Assembly (NCBI GenBank): GCA_905221605.1
Contig: CAJNDS010002690.1
Span: forward strand, 446,501-510,500
Direction of reading: 5' to 3'
DNA from: Symbiodinium natans
Taxonomy: Eukaryota; Sar; Dinophyceae; Suessiales; Symbiodiniaceae
DNA: 64,000 bases
The notes beneath the pieces were generated by a model. The model searched no databases. It was not told where the DNA came from and worked only from the letters and a program-made list of their open reading frames with translations. Shown in pieces: positions 19,694 through 31,900 of this stretch (position 1 is the first letter of the stretch; every line of letters starts with the position of its first letter). The position numbers and the translations under genes are program-made.

Positions 19694-20600
19694 TCCCAAA
19701 GATGCAAAGCCAAAAGCGTATACGTCGTCCCAAAGAAAGGCTGTTAAGTGCTATACTTTCTTTACGTTTGGTTTTTCCCGGTTCCGATTACACTTCAAAA
19801 TCACAAAAGGTGTGAGCACCGGACAAAAATATGCGTAAACCCACTCTTTCTTGATGCTGCATGTCTGGTACTTTTCCTCGAAAGCGATAGCGGCCCACCG
19901 TACAGGGCAACTGTCGGGCTCTTTATGGTTGTATCTGTCGGGGTGCTAGCGCTCGAGAGTCGACAGGGACAACCGAATTTCGTCAGCCGCTTTAAGGTCT
20001 TTTCCCGTGGGTGACTCAGCAACCTAAAGGATCCTTCAAGTCACGGCACCGAACACTGAAGAACCGATGCCCACGCCTGGGCGCTGAGGCCCTAAACCCT
20101 GCAGACTTAAAGTCCTTGAACCATAAACCCCGAAACCCTCGAACACGAAACCCAAAATCCAAAAACTACTGTTGTTAGGGTCATAGCCTCTGCTTCTGGA
20201 GGTCACATAATACCCAAAGCCGTGTGTAATACATGGCTCTTGTATGAGCCATGTTTGGGATAGGGGAACTTGCAAGTCCACCTATCCCCAGCACTTAGGG
20301 TTAGACTGTGGGGCTCAGTGAAAGGCTCCGTGCCAAGTTCAGGGTGCTTGAGCCCCTGCACCCCCGGCGAGTCGGATGTCCCAGACGCTTGCTAAGCATT
20401 TAGGCTCGAAGATGCACTTTTGAGCAACCTCAGAAATTTCTGTTCATGTGCCTACTCGTGCTAGTTCCCCCAAAGCACGTAAACCCTCAGCCCAACCTCA
20501 GCATCTACGAGCCTGAGTTGCAAAGTGGCTTGGGGCCTATGGTTCACCAAAAGCACCACTGCCCAAGTCTCCATGCAAGGCCATAACGTTTTTAGCGTTG
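19694..20600. other. Intergenic or intron sequence, no gene supported
   Basis: Mostly unique, with sparse C-rich telomere-like fragments near 20090-20160. Frames in 19748-20281 on both strands show no recognisable product. Confidence 0.4.
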
Positions 20601-20609
20601 AACCTTAGC

Positions 20610-21216
20610 AGGTAGCAACAAGGGGTTTCGTTGCGAAAAAGTCAGCCATGGCGCCGGCGCGACGGGCTGTACCCACAACACCGGTGCGCCTGGGTTGAGG
20701 GATTTTGGCTCATGGGGTGCACGGTCCTGGGGTTCTACACTGCAAGCAAAAATCCCAAAGCCCCAAAACCTTGCTTAGACCCGCAAAGTACACACAAGAA
20801 TGGCGTTGATACCCTTGGTTTGATGGATGCCATTGCTGCTCTAGAAGTCTATAAACTGTTCCATCCACCTAAATCTTAAACCCTCAACCCTAAACAGATG
20901 CTCAAGTGTGGGCAAGGCTCCCAGGTTTCATCCAGCTCTTCCGATTCTGCAGGAAATGCGAAGCCGCACCCCTGATTGCGGCACGGAGGCGCACGGTAGA
21001 TACACGAAGCGCCTTTGTAATTCGGCCTGTGACGAAATCCCGGATTCTGAGTTCCGGCAGGAAGTTGTGCAGGTTGAGAAAACGTCAACTGAGCAGCGGG
21101 CGCGCAAGGCTGTGCCAGTGCCTTCGGACTCCTGTTCGTACGCAGCCGAAGGTGGAGCTCGCGTGATCACAGCCCTAGACAACCCGTGCGCCCGAGACCT
21201 GGTGATTGCTCCGTAG
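20610..21216 (+). CDS. Exon-like blocks, unidentified product
   Basis: A block near 20611-20690 after TAGCAG reads VATRGFVAKKSAMAPARRAV. A second block at about 20900-21216 has a long open frame (PRFHPALPILQEMRSRTPDC, then IPDSEFRQEVVQVEKTSTEQ) ending at TAG 21214-21216. Beyond it another frame reads SVAKAVASAQRCLRDLTG. The regions are protein-like, but frame choice is uncertain because a second frame over 20906-21166 is also open. Confidence 0.35.
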
Positions 21217-21280
21217 CGTCGCCAAAGCCGTGGCCAGTGCTCAGCGCTGCCTCCGTGACCTTACTGGTACCTTGCCCCAA

Positions 21281-21390
21281 GCCCTAAGGATCCGTGTACC
21301 CATACAGTATATACTTGGGCCCTAAAGCTACTAAATTGGAATCCCTTTAAGGCCCAAGTATATACTATATAGGTACATGGACCCTTTGGG
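21281..21390. mobile_element. Inverted-repeat element, family A copy 3
   Basis: Left end CCCTAAGGATCCGTGTACC and right end TACATGGACCCTTTGGG. The inner mirrored AGTATATACTTGGGCC / GGCCCAAGTATATACT is very similar to copies at 6847 and 7667. Confidence 0.85.
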
Positions 21391-21669
21391 TTGGCGGAGA
21401 GCACAACGTCGTCATGGACGGCGGGGTCTAGTGATGGATGTCTTCACACTGGGTTCTAGCCCATAGTTTGGGAAGTTCCTATGCGCCTGCCGTGCTTTAA
21501 TCCTTTTTTGTGGGTTCAAGGTTCAAGGGATGAGCCCGACATATTCCATAATAATGTAGATATTTTGAAGGTTTAAGGCTGTGTCAGAGTGAAATCGTTC
21601 GTGGCAGATACCCACTGCCTTCTATCCCGGGACCGGTCCTTTGTTACATTGATGGTCTACCCTCACAAC

Positions 21670-21860
21670 TCAAACCCTAAACCGTAAACCCTAAACCCTA
21701 AACCCTAAACCCTAACCCCTAAACCCTAGCTTGAAGTGGAGGCTTGCTCGCAGCCTTTCGGCCCGAAGCCCTGGAACCTGCCCCAAGAACTGGAGTTAGG
21801 GTTTAGGGTTTAGGGTTTAGGGTTTAGGGTTTAGGGTTTAGGGTTTAGGGCTTAGGGTTA
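21670..21860. repeat. CCCTAAA tract then TTTAGGG tract
   Basis: CCCTAAA at 21670-21728 and about eight TTTAGGG units at 21796-21858, outward-facing, separated by about 65 bp that may hold a short exon. A further CCCTAAA-like stretch follows before the exon at 21938. Confidence 0.9.
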
Positions 21861-21937
21861 ACCCTAAAGCCTCAAACCGCAAGCCTACCCCTAAACCTTG
21901 AACTCTAACCAAAACTACCTACCCATTCTCTGCCAAG

Positions 21938-23986
21938 CCTTGGATTGAAACGGCCTTGCAACCGCCGCAGGCCGAGTTGGAACGCGACATCAAGGTCAGA
22001 CCCTGCTGCCGCACCCTATGAACCACAATTAGGGTTCAGGGCCGGGGATTAGGGGTTTGTAATTCCTAAAGCCCCATTACCTTAAACTCTGATTCTATGC
22101 AATTGTGCCGTTGGTGCGTTTTACGGCCTAGGCAAGTAGCGGTAGGATTTTTGTATTACACCGTCCTATAAGACGTAGTGGGAGGCCTAGCTGCGAGAGC
22201 AGAGGGAGCAGTCCTTTTTTATTTCGGCAATCTCTCACCTTTTTTTGTCCCTCGAAAACGGCTCAGGAAGCATCAGCGTTTTCCTGTTTCCCTAAGCCTA
22301 GATCCTAGCCCTGTTTAGGGGTTTCGGTCTAGGTAAGGGTTTAGGGTTTAGGGCTTGGAGCTTGGCGTTTAGGGCTCCGGTCGAAAGAGCTTGCATATGT
22401 ACCCTGTGAAGGCAGCCAGAGAACAGTCTCTCCTTGGCAACTATGAGGCTGGGCCACCGAAACCCGAAACCCGAAACCTAGACCCTAAACCCTAAACCCT
22501 AGACCCTAAACCCTAAACCCTAAACCCTAAACCCTAAACCCTAAACCCTAAACCCTAAACCCTAAACCCTAAACCTAAACCCTAAACCTTAAACTGCGGT
22601 CGGGCTGGTTGCGGTATCCTAAACATCTCGGGGTGTTGGGTACATTTCGGGGCTCAATGGGTTTGGGTTTTGCGGCCGGTTTGCTGCATGTGCTTGATTT
22701 GACGGGGTGCTTGCGCCGTTTCCTGGTCGTTGATGCTCGTATTTGATGGGCTTGTTGCTTGTGAAGCTTTTTTGCTTTATCGCCCCCACATATGCTGCCT
22801 ACCTGGAGGTTCATGGTACGTATTAGCCAGTTACAACTGTACTTATCACCCACTTATGAGCCCCCTTTAAGTGCCCTAACATGGCTATACAGATATATGT
22901 ACAGTTGAAATTGGTAAACCCTAAACCCTAAACCCTAAACCCTAAACCCTAAACCCTAAACCCTAAACCCTAAACCCTAAACCATGGACCTCCAAGTAGA
23001 CTCGCAAAGCGTGGCCAAGCTGATGCTCACGGGGCCGCATCCACTTTCCAGGGCTAGAAGCCCTCGCCCTCAGACCTCGACGCCCTGCTTCACCCAAATG
23101 GGGGTACCATAAACCAACCCTAAACCCTATAAACCCTAAACCCCAAACCCCAAACTCTATTTTCTGAAGCATCCCAAAGTGTCCATCGTGCAGTTCCTGT
23201 GCAGATGGCCATGGAGCGCTACGAGTCGGCGCTGGCTTTCTCTGCTGAGATGTTGGTGGCCTGGCTGTCGGCATTATCTAATGTTTCACGAAACCCTAAA
23301 CCTTGAACCATCAACCCTAATCCCTGCACCCTAAACCCTAAACCCTAGGGTTCATTGAGTCTAGGGAGTTAACTCAGGGCTTGTAGCTGCTAAGGTTGGG
23401 TGTTGGCTGGCATGTAGGGGTAACACTTTCGGAAATCCTGCTATAACACGGTGCCCTGTGTGTAAGGTACCCCGACCTTGTAGCCCAGTGGTACCGTTTA
23501 CCGGTTTTTGTGCTTCTGGGTCCCCTTATACAGTAACCGTATTTTCACTGGGCTGCGAAGCAAAGGGGCCCATACTTTGATAGAGTTCCTCATATGGCTT
23601 AGACCCTGCAGGGTTGGTTGGAGTCCATGCCTAGGTTTCGAGGGTGTCGGGTTTAGGTTTACGATTCATTTATTCGAAGGGGGGGTTCGTTTGCTGAAGG
23701 GGGCCTTCTAAGGGCTTGAAGTTCTTTTTGGGGCTTAGGCTTGCGATTGACGAGTTAGTGTTGTTAAGGCGGTTTTAGGACTTAAGGTTTAGGCTTTGGG
23801 GTTTGAAGGTTTTTTTTGTTTAGGGGTTTAGGGCGGTAAGGGGCTTTGGGTTTAGGGTTTCGCGGGCTTTCTAGCTTTAGGGGTGAAGGGGTTTTTCGCG
23901 TTTGTAAGGCTCCGGGTTTGTCGTCTGATAAGGGGAGTTTAGGGCAGTGGGGGCCGAGGCGTCGGCTTGCATTCAGAAAAAAGTCT

Positions 23987-24037
<51 letters not shown>

Positions 24038-27000
24038 AGAGAGGGACTGAGATACCCCCCCCCCCTCCCCTTAAATAACCCCAAGCCCTAACCAACCTCA
24101 TATATCCCAAGCCCTAGACTCTCTTTCCCTGCGAGTTGCCAAGGTAGCCGGGCTCCCAGCCACAGAGAGGAAGGTCACTGCAGAGAAGTGGGAAAGGCGG
24201 GCTTCGTTTGCAGGGAGGACCCGCCGAGTCTAGGGTGCAGGGTTGATCGGGCCCCTCAACTTAACTATAGTTGGTAGGCATAGTACGGCGTCTCCAGGTA
24301 GCGGCCAATGTCAACAAGATAACTTTCGCAAGCAGCACACAAAAGCAAGCTACGCATACCCCAAAACCCTAAACATGATAACCCTAAACCTTAAACCTGG
24401 AAACCCAGATCCCCAGACCCTACTACCCTAAATCCTAAAACCCTAAACCCGAAAAAACCCTAAACCCAAATATAAGGCCTAATCTCCCCCACCCCCCCCC
24501 CCCCCCCCCCCCCCCGCCCCCCACCCCCAAACCCCCAAGCCCTACAAGCCCTTCAAGCCACAAACGCCAAACCGCCTATGGCTGGCTCTGGGGTTTGGGG
24601 GTTTGGGGTTTCGGGTTTAGGTTTAGGGTTACCCCTAAAACCTTTAAATCCTACACCGTAAACCCATTAAGTCCCTTCTCAAGCCCTCAGCGCTTCAAAT
24701 CCTAAGCCCTCAACCCGAAGTCCTTTGCCCTCATCCTTCGGATCTCAAATTGCACCCAGCCCCAAGTTCCTCAGCCCCGATTTCGAAGCCTTAAGCCCTA
24801 AGCCCTAAACCCTAAACCCTAAACCCTAAACCCTAAACCCTAGCCCTAAACCCTACCCCAAACGGCCTGAAGGGCCAAGCCCCGGCAGGTGTCAAGGGCA
24901 GCTGAGGGAGGAGGCCGCACTCGCAATTTTGGGGCTGCGCCGGCGTTTAGGGTCGGGTTTAGGGTTTAGGGTTTATAAATAGGGTTTAGGGTTTAGGGTT
25001 TAGGGTTTAGGGTTTAGGGTTTAGGGTTTAGGGTTTAGGGTTTAGGGTCTAGGGATTAGGGATTAGGGTTTAGGGTTTAGGGTCTGCCGAGTTCGGGTCT
25101 GGGTCCAGGGTGTTGGGGTGGCTGTCTTGCAACTCAAACAAAGGCTGGCCCTGAGGTTATACTTATTGTGGGAGCTTAGCTGCTACGGTATATATAGGGG
25201 CAATATAGGGGAATGAGACCTACACCCTGCACCCTGAACCCTGAACCCTGAACCCTAAACCCTAAACCTAATTAAGCCCATGATTAAGGGTCCCTTCTAA
25301 GGGTCCCTCTTTGTACCCCTCTAGAGACGGCGATCTTAGGAGTTATGATTTTCGGGCCTGGGGCTTCTGGATCGTGTGGAACAGTGTAGGGTCGATGACT
25401 TTGAGGGCGTTGGAGGTTTTAGGGTAGGCTTTAGGGTTTAGGGTTTAGGGTTTAGGGTTTAGGGTTTAGGGTTTAGGGCTCAGGGCTTAGGGCTTAGGGC
25501 TTAGGGTTTAGGGTTTAGGGTTTAGGGTTTAGGGTTTATTAGGGTTTAGGGTTTAGGGTTGTTGGTGGTTGAAAGTTGACGCCCCAAATACCCTAAGCCT
25601 GAAGCCTCTGGCGCCTTATATACTGCTTGGTAGCCCTGTGGTACCCTGTACCCTTTTTTGGGGTTCTGGGTTCCCTTAGAACCACAACAAGGGTGCCCTT
25701 ATTCTAGGATGGCTGCTGGGCTACCAAGCCGGTCAGGCAGCCTTACTGCGGCAGATTATGGAGGAGTGGTCCACCCTGAAGTAGGGAAGCCCAGTCTCTT
25801 TGCTCTCTGGGCTTTTGCAGTTGTTTTGTGCCCTCATGGCGTGGCATGAGAAATTTTGGTAGCCCCGTGGTACCCTTTTTCCTTTTTAAAAGCTAGCCAG
25901 CCCCAAGAAGGGCAGCGTTGTTGTAATATGGTTGCTTGGCTACCAAAAAACTAGGGCCAGTTCTCCATGTGCTGCATGTGTTTTGTTTGTGTTTAAGATG
26001 TTGTTGTTTATTCCTAGGCAACTCTGGGGTCTAGCTGAATGCGGTCCACTATGTTCTTTGAAGGGTTTTGAAGTAGGTGCCCTTGATCGTACAAGAGGTA
26101 ATCGGCTTCTAAAGCCCTAAGCCTTCAACCCCAAACCCTAAGCCTAAACCCCAACCCCAAACCCTAAACCCTAAGCCCAAACCCTAAACCCTAAACCCCA
26201 AACTCCAACCCCAAACCCCAAACCCCAAACCCCAAACCCTAAACCCTAAACCCTAAACCCTATCCCCTTGTAGCTACCTGAAGAGCTGACGCCCAGGCCT
26301 TTCGGCGCCGGGGCGGCTTGGAACTCAGGTTGAACTCCACCACGCCACCCCCATAGTCTCCCAAGGGGTTTAGGGTTTAGGGTTTAGGGTTTAGGGTTTA
26401 GGGTTTGGGGGGGGTTATCCCGGTTATCCCCCCTAAGCCTTCCGTCGTCTCCTCAGGGCAAAGTCCCGCTCAGCGCTCAGGATTCAGGGTTGGTTGTTGC
26501 TACCCTGAACCCTAAATCCTAAATCCTAAATCCTAAACCCTAAACCCTAAACCCTAAACCCTACACCCAAAGCCCCTTTTGCCTTGGCGGTGGTTAGGGT
26601 TTTAATGGCGCCATGCTTCGGGATCCTGCGTGCGAAGTCACGTCTTTCGGTAACAAGGCATGGCTGAGCCCCATGATCTGCCTAAGAGGTTGGGCGTAGG
26701 GCTTTTGGCTTAGGGCTTAGGGTTTAGGGTTTAGGGTTTAGTGTTTAGGGCTTAGGGAGCTTGAAGGGTCTTAGCTTAAGACAAGCTTGCTCGTCCCCAT
26801 GTGATTTAGAAGTACTATTGGTTGAAAAGTTCATTTGTTTTTTGCAGGTGTCTTTGGCATGTATCGTCTATACAGAGCCGGTTGTGACTGTGGGTTCCTA
26901 ACCCTAAACCTCAAATACACCCTCTAATGTCTAAGGCTGCACAGAACGGAGGAGGCGCGATGAGAGACGACTCGGGTTCGCCGGGATTTTTTTTGTTTGG

Positions 27001-28009
27001 GTCCTTACTTTTCGGGGTTGAGGCTTTAGTTTGCCGGAGGCTCCGGGGGAGGGAGTAGTTGTGCGCATTTGCGTTTGCAAGCTCCGAAAGGGTTTGTCTT
27101 TGGTGGTTTTCGGTGGTCTTCGGATCTGTATATTTGTGCTTGCGTGCGCTGGTGGGTGGCTGGCTGGCTGGCTGGCCGGGTGGGTGGGTGGGTGGGTGGG
27201 TGTTTGGGTGGCTGGGAGAGAGAGAGAGAGAGAGAGATCTGAGAGAGGCGGCCTTGATATCGGCAATGTTTTAGAAGAGCCAGGGCTCAATTGAGGCTTT
27301 GGGCCTCTTTACCCTCACCTCGGCTTCAGCTATACTATGTAACATTTCTACATATAAGTTCATGATAAGCGTCTCTTTGTGTGTGTGTGCAGACAAAATA
27401 AAAGCTATATTCGTTTCTATATCTATATCTATATCTATATCTATATCTATATCTATATCTATATCTATATCTATATCTATATCTATATATACATACATGC
27501 ATAGAAGTCTTTCCCCCAAAGGCCTTGTGTGGTTTGGCCTTGAGGGCCCCAATTCAAGCAACCTGACAGCCCTCTGGGCCTTTGGGCGTGCCATTTTTTG
27601 AACCCTAAACCCTAAACCCTAAACCCTAAACCCTAAACCCTAAACCCTAAACCCTAAACCCTAAACCCTAAACCCTAAACCCAGGGTTTGGGGTCTAAGG
27701 GTTTGGGGGTTTAAGGGTTAGGGTTTGGGGTTTAGGGTTTAGGGCACCCTATAATGTTAGACCCGCTTTAGTAGGGGCCTCCCCTTTAAAGTCAATTCGG
27801 CCAAATTATTCAGGACCCCCTGACTGTTTGCGGGGTCTCCTTTAAAGTCAAACCGTCCGGGCGCCGTAAGAAAATTCCACGCGGGGCGCCTTTAAAAAAG
27901 ACAACCGGGCATCGCTGCCCCTTTTTAACCTATCTAAACTCCTCCCTATTGAAATCATATAAGCCCCCGAACCCGTGTAATCAGGCTCCCATCCACGCCT
28001 CAACTGTTC

Positions 28010-28040
<31 letters not shown>

Positions 28041-28913
28041 AACACACTAAAGAGGGTCCAACATTACCACTTGTGGCTGCAAGGGAAGGTCAACATGCTG
28101 GACGACTTTGCCAGCATCTCGTCGGAAGTCTTTGTCCTTGCCCCTGAAGGGTTTAGGGTTTAGGGTTTAACGGTTTAGGGTTTAGGGGTTTAGGGGTTTA
28201 GGGGTTTAGGGGTTTAGGGGTTTAGGGGTTTAGGGGTTTAGGGGTTTAGGGGTTTAGGGGTTTAGGTGTTTAGGGGTTTAGGGGTTTAGGGGTTTAGGGG
28301 TTTAGGGGTTTAGGGGTTTAGGGGTTTAGGGGTTTAGGGGTTTAGGGGTTTAGGGGTTTAGCGTTTAAGGTGAAGCCCGACAACCCTGCTCCCTAAGACG
28401 CTCAAAACCCTAAGCCCCAAAGCCTAAAACTACAAACCCTAAGACCTCATGGCAGCGAGTGATGTTGTAGGAAGATGGAGGAGCAGTAAGCCTTCAATAC
28501 CCCAATCTCAGAAGCTGAGCCCTAGACCTTTAAACCCGAAAACAAAAACATACCTAAGCCCGAACGCCTGCCATCCCCATGCTGAACCCCAATTCTCCTC
28601 AACCTCCGAAACCCTACACACTGAACCCCCAAACCCTAGACCGCCTAACCTCTTGCCCGAAATCCAGAATCCTCAACCCTAAACCCCAAACCCCAAACCC
28701 TAACCCCTAAGCCCTAAACCCTAAACCCTAAACCCTAAACCCACCCCTTCCCAAATCCTAGACCCCCCTGTTAACCTGCAAGCCCAAGGCATGGCGGCCC
28801 CTGCGCCACCTCGCCCGCATCACCGTGCCGAGGACGAGGCCCTCGAGAGACCGGGTTGCGCTTTCCTTGGTAGCCCAGTGGTAATATCGGGGCCTCGATA
28901 GTCAGAATAGTTA

Positions 28914-28946
<33 letters not shown>

Positions 28947-31900
28947 GGGGGGGGGGGGGGAGTGGGGGCATTATAGTATATTTACAAAAGGTCTATTTGG
29001 GAATACTATGTGTACTTATTCCGACCCCTACAGTCCCCTGTTCCCTTTTTTTGGTTCAAGGTGCCCCTTCTGAAGCAACCCACCCAAAAAGGGTACCCTT
29101 GTTATAATGTGGTTGTTGGGCTACCAAGTTTCCTAAAATGGGTTTGGGGTTGAGGGTTGGGTTTAGGGGCTTAGAGGTTTAGGGTTTGGGGTTGAGCGTG
29201 TAGGGTTTGGGGTTTAGGGGGTGCTTTTAAACGCAAAAGCTCGCAAACGCTTGAAACCCCAAGCTCCAAAGCTCCCAAAGTGCTTTGAGGTAGATGGAGC
29301 CTCAAGGTTTGGGGGTTCTGAGTTCGGGGTTTAGCATTGAGGGTTGGGATTTTGGGTTTGGGGTTTGGCGTTCGGAGATTGAGGGCTTGGCCCTAAACCC
29401 TAAACCCGAAACCATAAACCCTAAACCTAACCCTAAACCCTAAACCCTAAACCCTAAACCGGCTTTAGGGGTTTTGGGGTTTTGGGGGTTCAGGGCTCGT
29501 ATTGCAGAGCTCAGGAGCGGCCCAGTCAGCTCGCTTGAGACTCTCATTGCCCAGAGGTTTAGGGTTTAGGGTTTAGGGTTTAGGGTTTAGGGTTTAGGGT
29601 TTAGGGTTTAGGGTTTAGGGTTTAGGGTTTAGGGTTTAGGGTTTAGGGCCACTGACTGATGCAAATGTAAATCCCTCCCGAAGGCTCCAGGGACTTTCTA
29701 TGCTTCGAGTGCGAAAGGCTTCTCTTGGACTCGATCAATACTTTGGGATGTTCCCCCTTGTACTAACAGTCCTTAATAGGGACTATGGTAACCCCCTACT
29801 ATAATCCCTATTAAGGACTGTTATTACAAGGCGGAACATCCCAATCAAAACTGAATCCATCGACAGCTTCCCTAAACCTTCACCCCTCAACCCTAAACCC
29901 TAAACCCTAAACCCTAAACCCTAAACCCTAAACCCTAAACCCTAACAGCCCTAGCCCCCAGGCTTGAACACACCGTGCACAGGTGAAGTCTGCGCCAGCC
30001 ACGGCCCTGGCTGGACCACCGGTTTAGGGTTTAGGGTTTGGGGTTTGGGGCTTTTTGGGCTTTCTGGGTTTTTTGGGCTTGGAGCTCGGCATTTGAGAGG
30101 TGTTGTTGCGCGGATGGGTTTTTAGGTCTCAGGGCTTAGGCTTTGGGTTTCCAAGGCGGCTTGGGACGCGCGAACCGCACCTTAATCCCTACACCCTATT
30201 AAACCCCAAACCCTAAACCCCAAACCCTCATCCATATAATCAGCTGCAGACAAGGCTTTCTGTGGACTTATAGCGGGACTCGGAGACTGCTCTGCAGGGA
30301 CAGGGACGAGATTGTAACTCTGGTTTAGCCCGTGAAGCCCTAAACCGCAAACCCTAAACCCTAAACCCTAAACCCTAAACCCTAAACCCTAAACCCTAAA
30401 CCCTAAACCCTAAACCCTAAACCCAAAACCCTAAACCCTAAACCCTAACCCCTAAACCTAAACCCTAAACCCTAAACCCTAAACCCTAAACCCTAAACCC
30501 TAAACCCTAAACCCTAAACCCTAAACCCTAAACCCTAAACCCTAAACCCTAAACCCTAGCCGCCCAGCCCAGCCTTGGAAGTGGATCACTGGCGACGTGC
30601 TGGCGCAAGCGGGGCTACGTATGGCCACGAGTGCTCCTTCGGACAACCACGCCTTTGGTGGCACAACTGGCTCTCTGAGCACGACGTAGACAAAGTGTAG
30701 GGTTTTGGCTGTCGTCCTGGGTGGGGCCGAGAAGTCCTGTCACCGCTGCGCTGATGGTGACAAGATCCTGACGATTTGATCTTCACAAAACCCTAAAACC
30801 TAAACCCTAAACCCTAAACTGCCTTTCACTTGGAGTCTTCCTGGCCTCCATGAAGTCCACATCACACGGAGTAAGGGTTTCTTTACGATGGTTTTGGTGA
30901 GTGTATCCTTAACGTTTTCCATAAGCCCAGCTCTCTCCGTTTCACACCATAGTTAGCAACAACCCCGAACCCTAAACCCTAAACCCTAAACCCTAAACCC
31001 TAAACCCTAAACCCATGAAGCTGGGGGGGGAGAGGATCGAGGTTTGGGACTCCGGGCGGCTTGGGGCTAAGGATTCAGGCATTCGGGTTTTAGGGGTTTA
31101 GGGTTTTAGGGGTTTAGGATGTAGGGGTTAGGGTTTATTTAGTGCCTCCAAGTGTTCGGTGTCTATTGGTTCCGGCACAAGACCCCAACGCCCGCAACTA
31201 CCCAAAAGCCAAAGGATATTGGTGGGTGTATACATCAGGTGTCCTTCAGCGGGCAAAAATGTTGAAAAACGATGTAACCCTAAACCCAAGCCCTAAACCC
31301 TAAACACTAAACCCTAAACCCTAAACCCTAACCCCTAAACCCTGACCCTCAGACCTCAGGTATGGGATGGTGTCATTGCTCCGCCTTCGCCCCGCCTCCC
31401 CGCCATGCTTCGTGAGGAAGAACGATCACTCTTTGGCAGCGAGGGCTTCATGGGGTTTAGGGTTTAGGGTTTGGGGTTTGGGGTTTGGGGTTTAAGCTAA
31501 CCGTTTTCTTCTGGATTTTAGGGTTCAGCTGTCTTACTAGTTCTTGGTAGGGAATTCGGGTGTAAACCCTAAACCCTAAACCCTAAACCGTATGAGGCCA
31601 TGGTTCCCTTATTCCCTGCTAAGAGCCGGCGAGCTTGGCGTCTTCGTACCCCTTCGTCTCAGCATGCTTCGGGTTCGGGTTTAGGGTTTAGGGTTCAGGG
31701 TCTAGGGTTTAGGGTTTAGGGTTCAGGGTTTACGGAGGGTTTGCTACCCCTAAACCCTAAACCCTAAACCAGGCTTGGCTTGTCGTGCACAAGGACATTA
31801 GGCCGTAGGGCTCCAGGGTCCGGGTTGGGGTTTAAGCCAAGACTTTGAGCATACAAGCTTCAATTCAGCATCCTGAGCCGCTGGACATCCCAGATCTACC

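Noticed and set aside
26931-27294. Overlapping + and - frames of 87-119 codons
   Set aside because: They run through GGCT, GGGT and GA simple repeats and have no family motif.
27271-27601. Frames with long Ile-Asp or Ile-Ser dipeptide runs on both strands
   Set aside because: They are translations of the TATCTA microsatellite (27413-27490).
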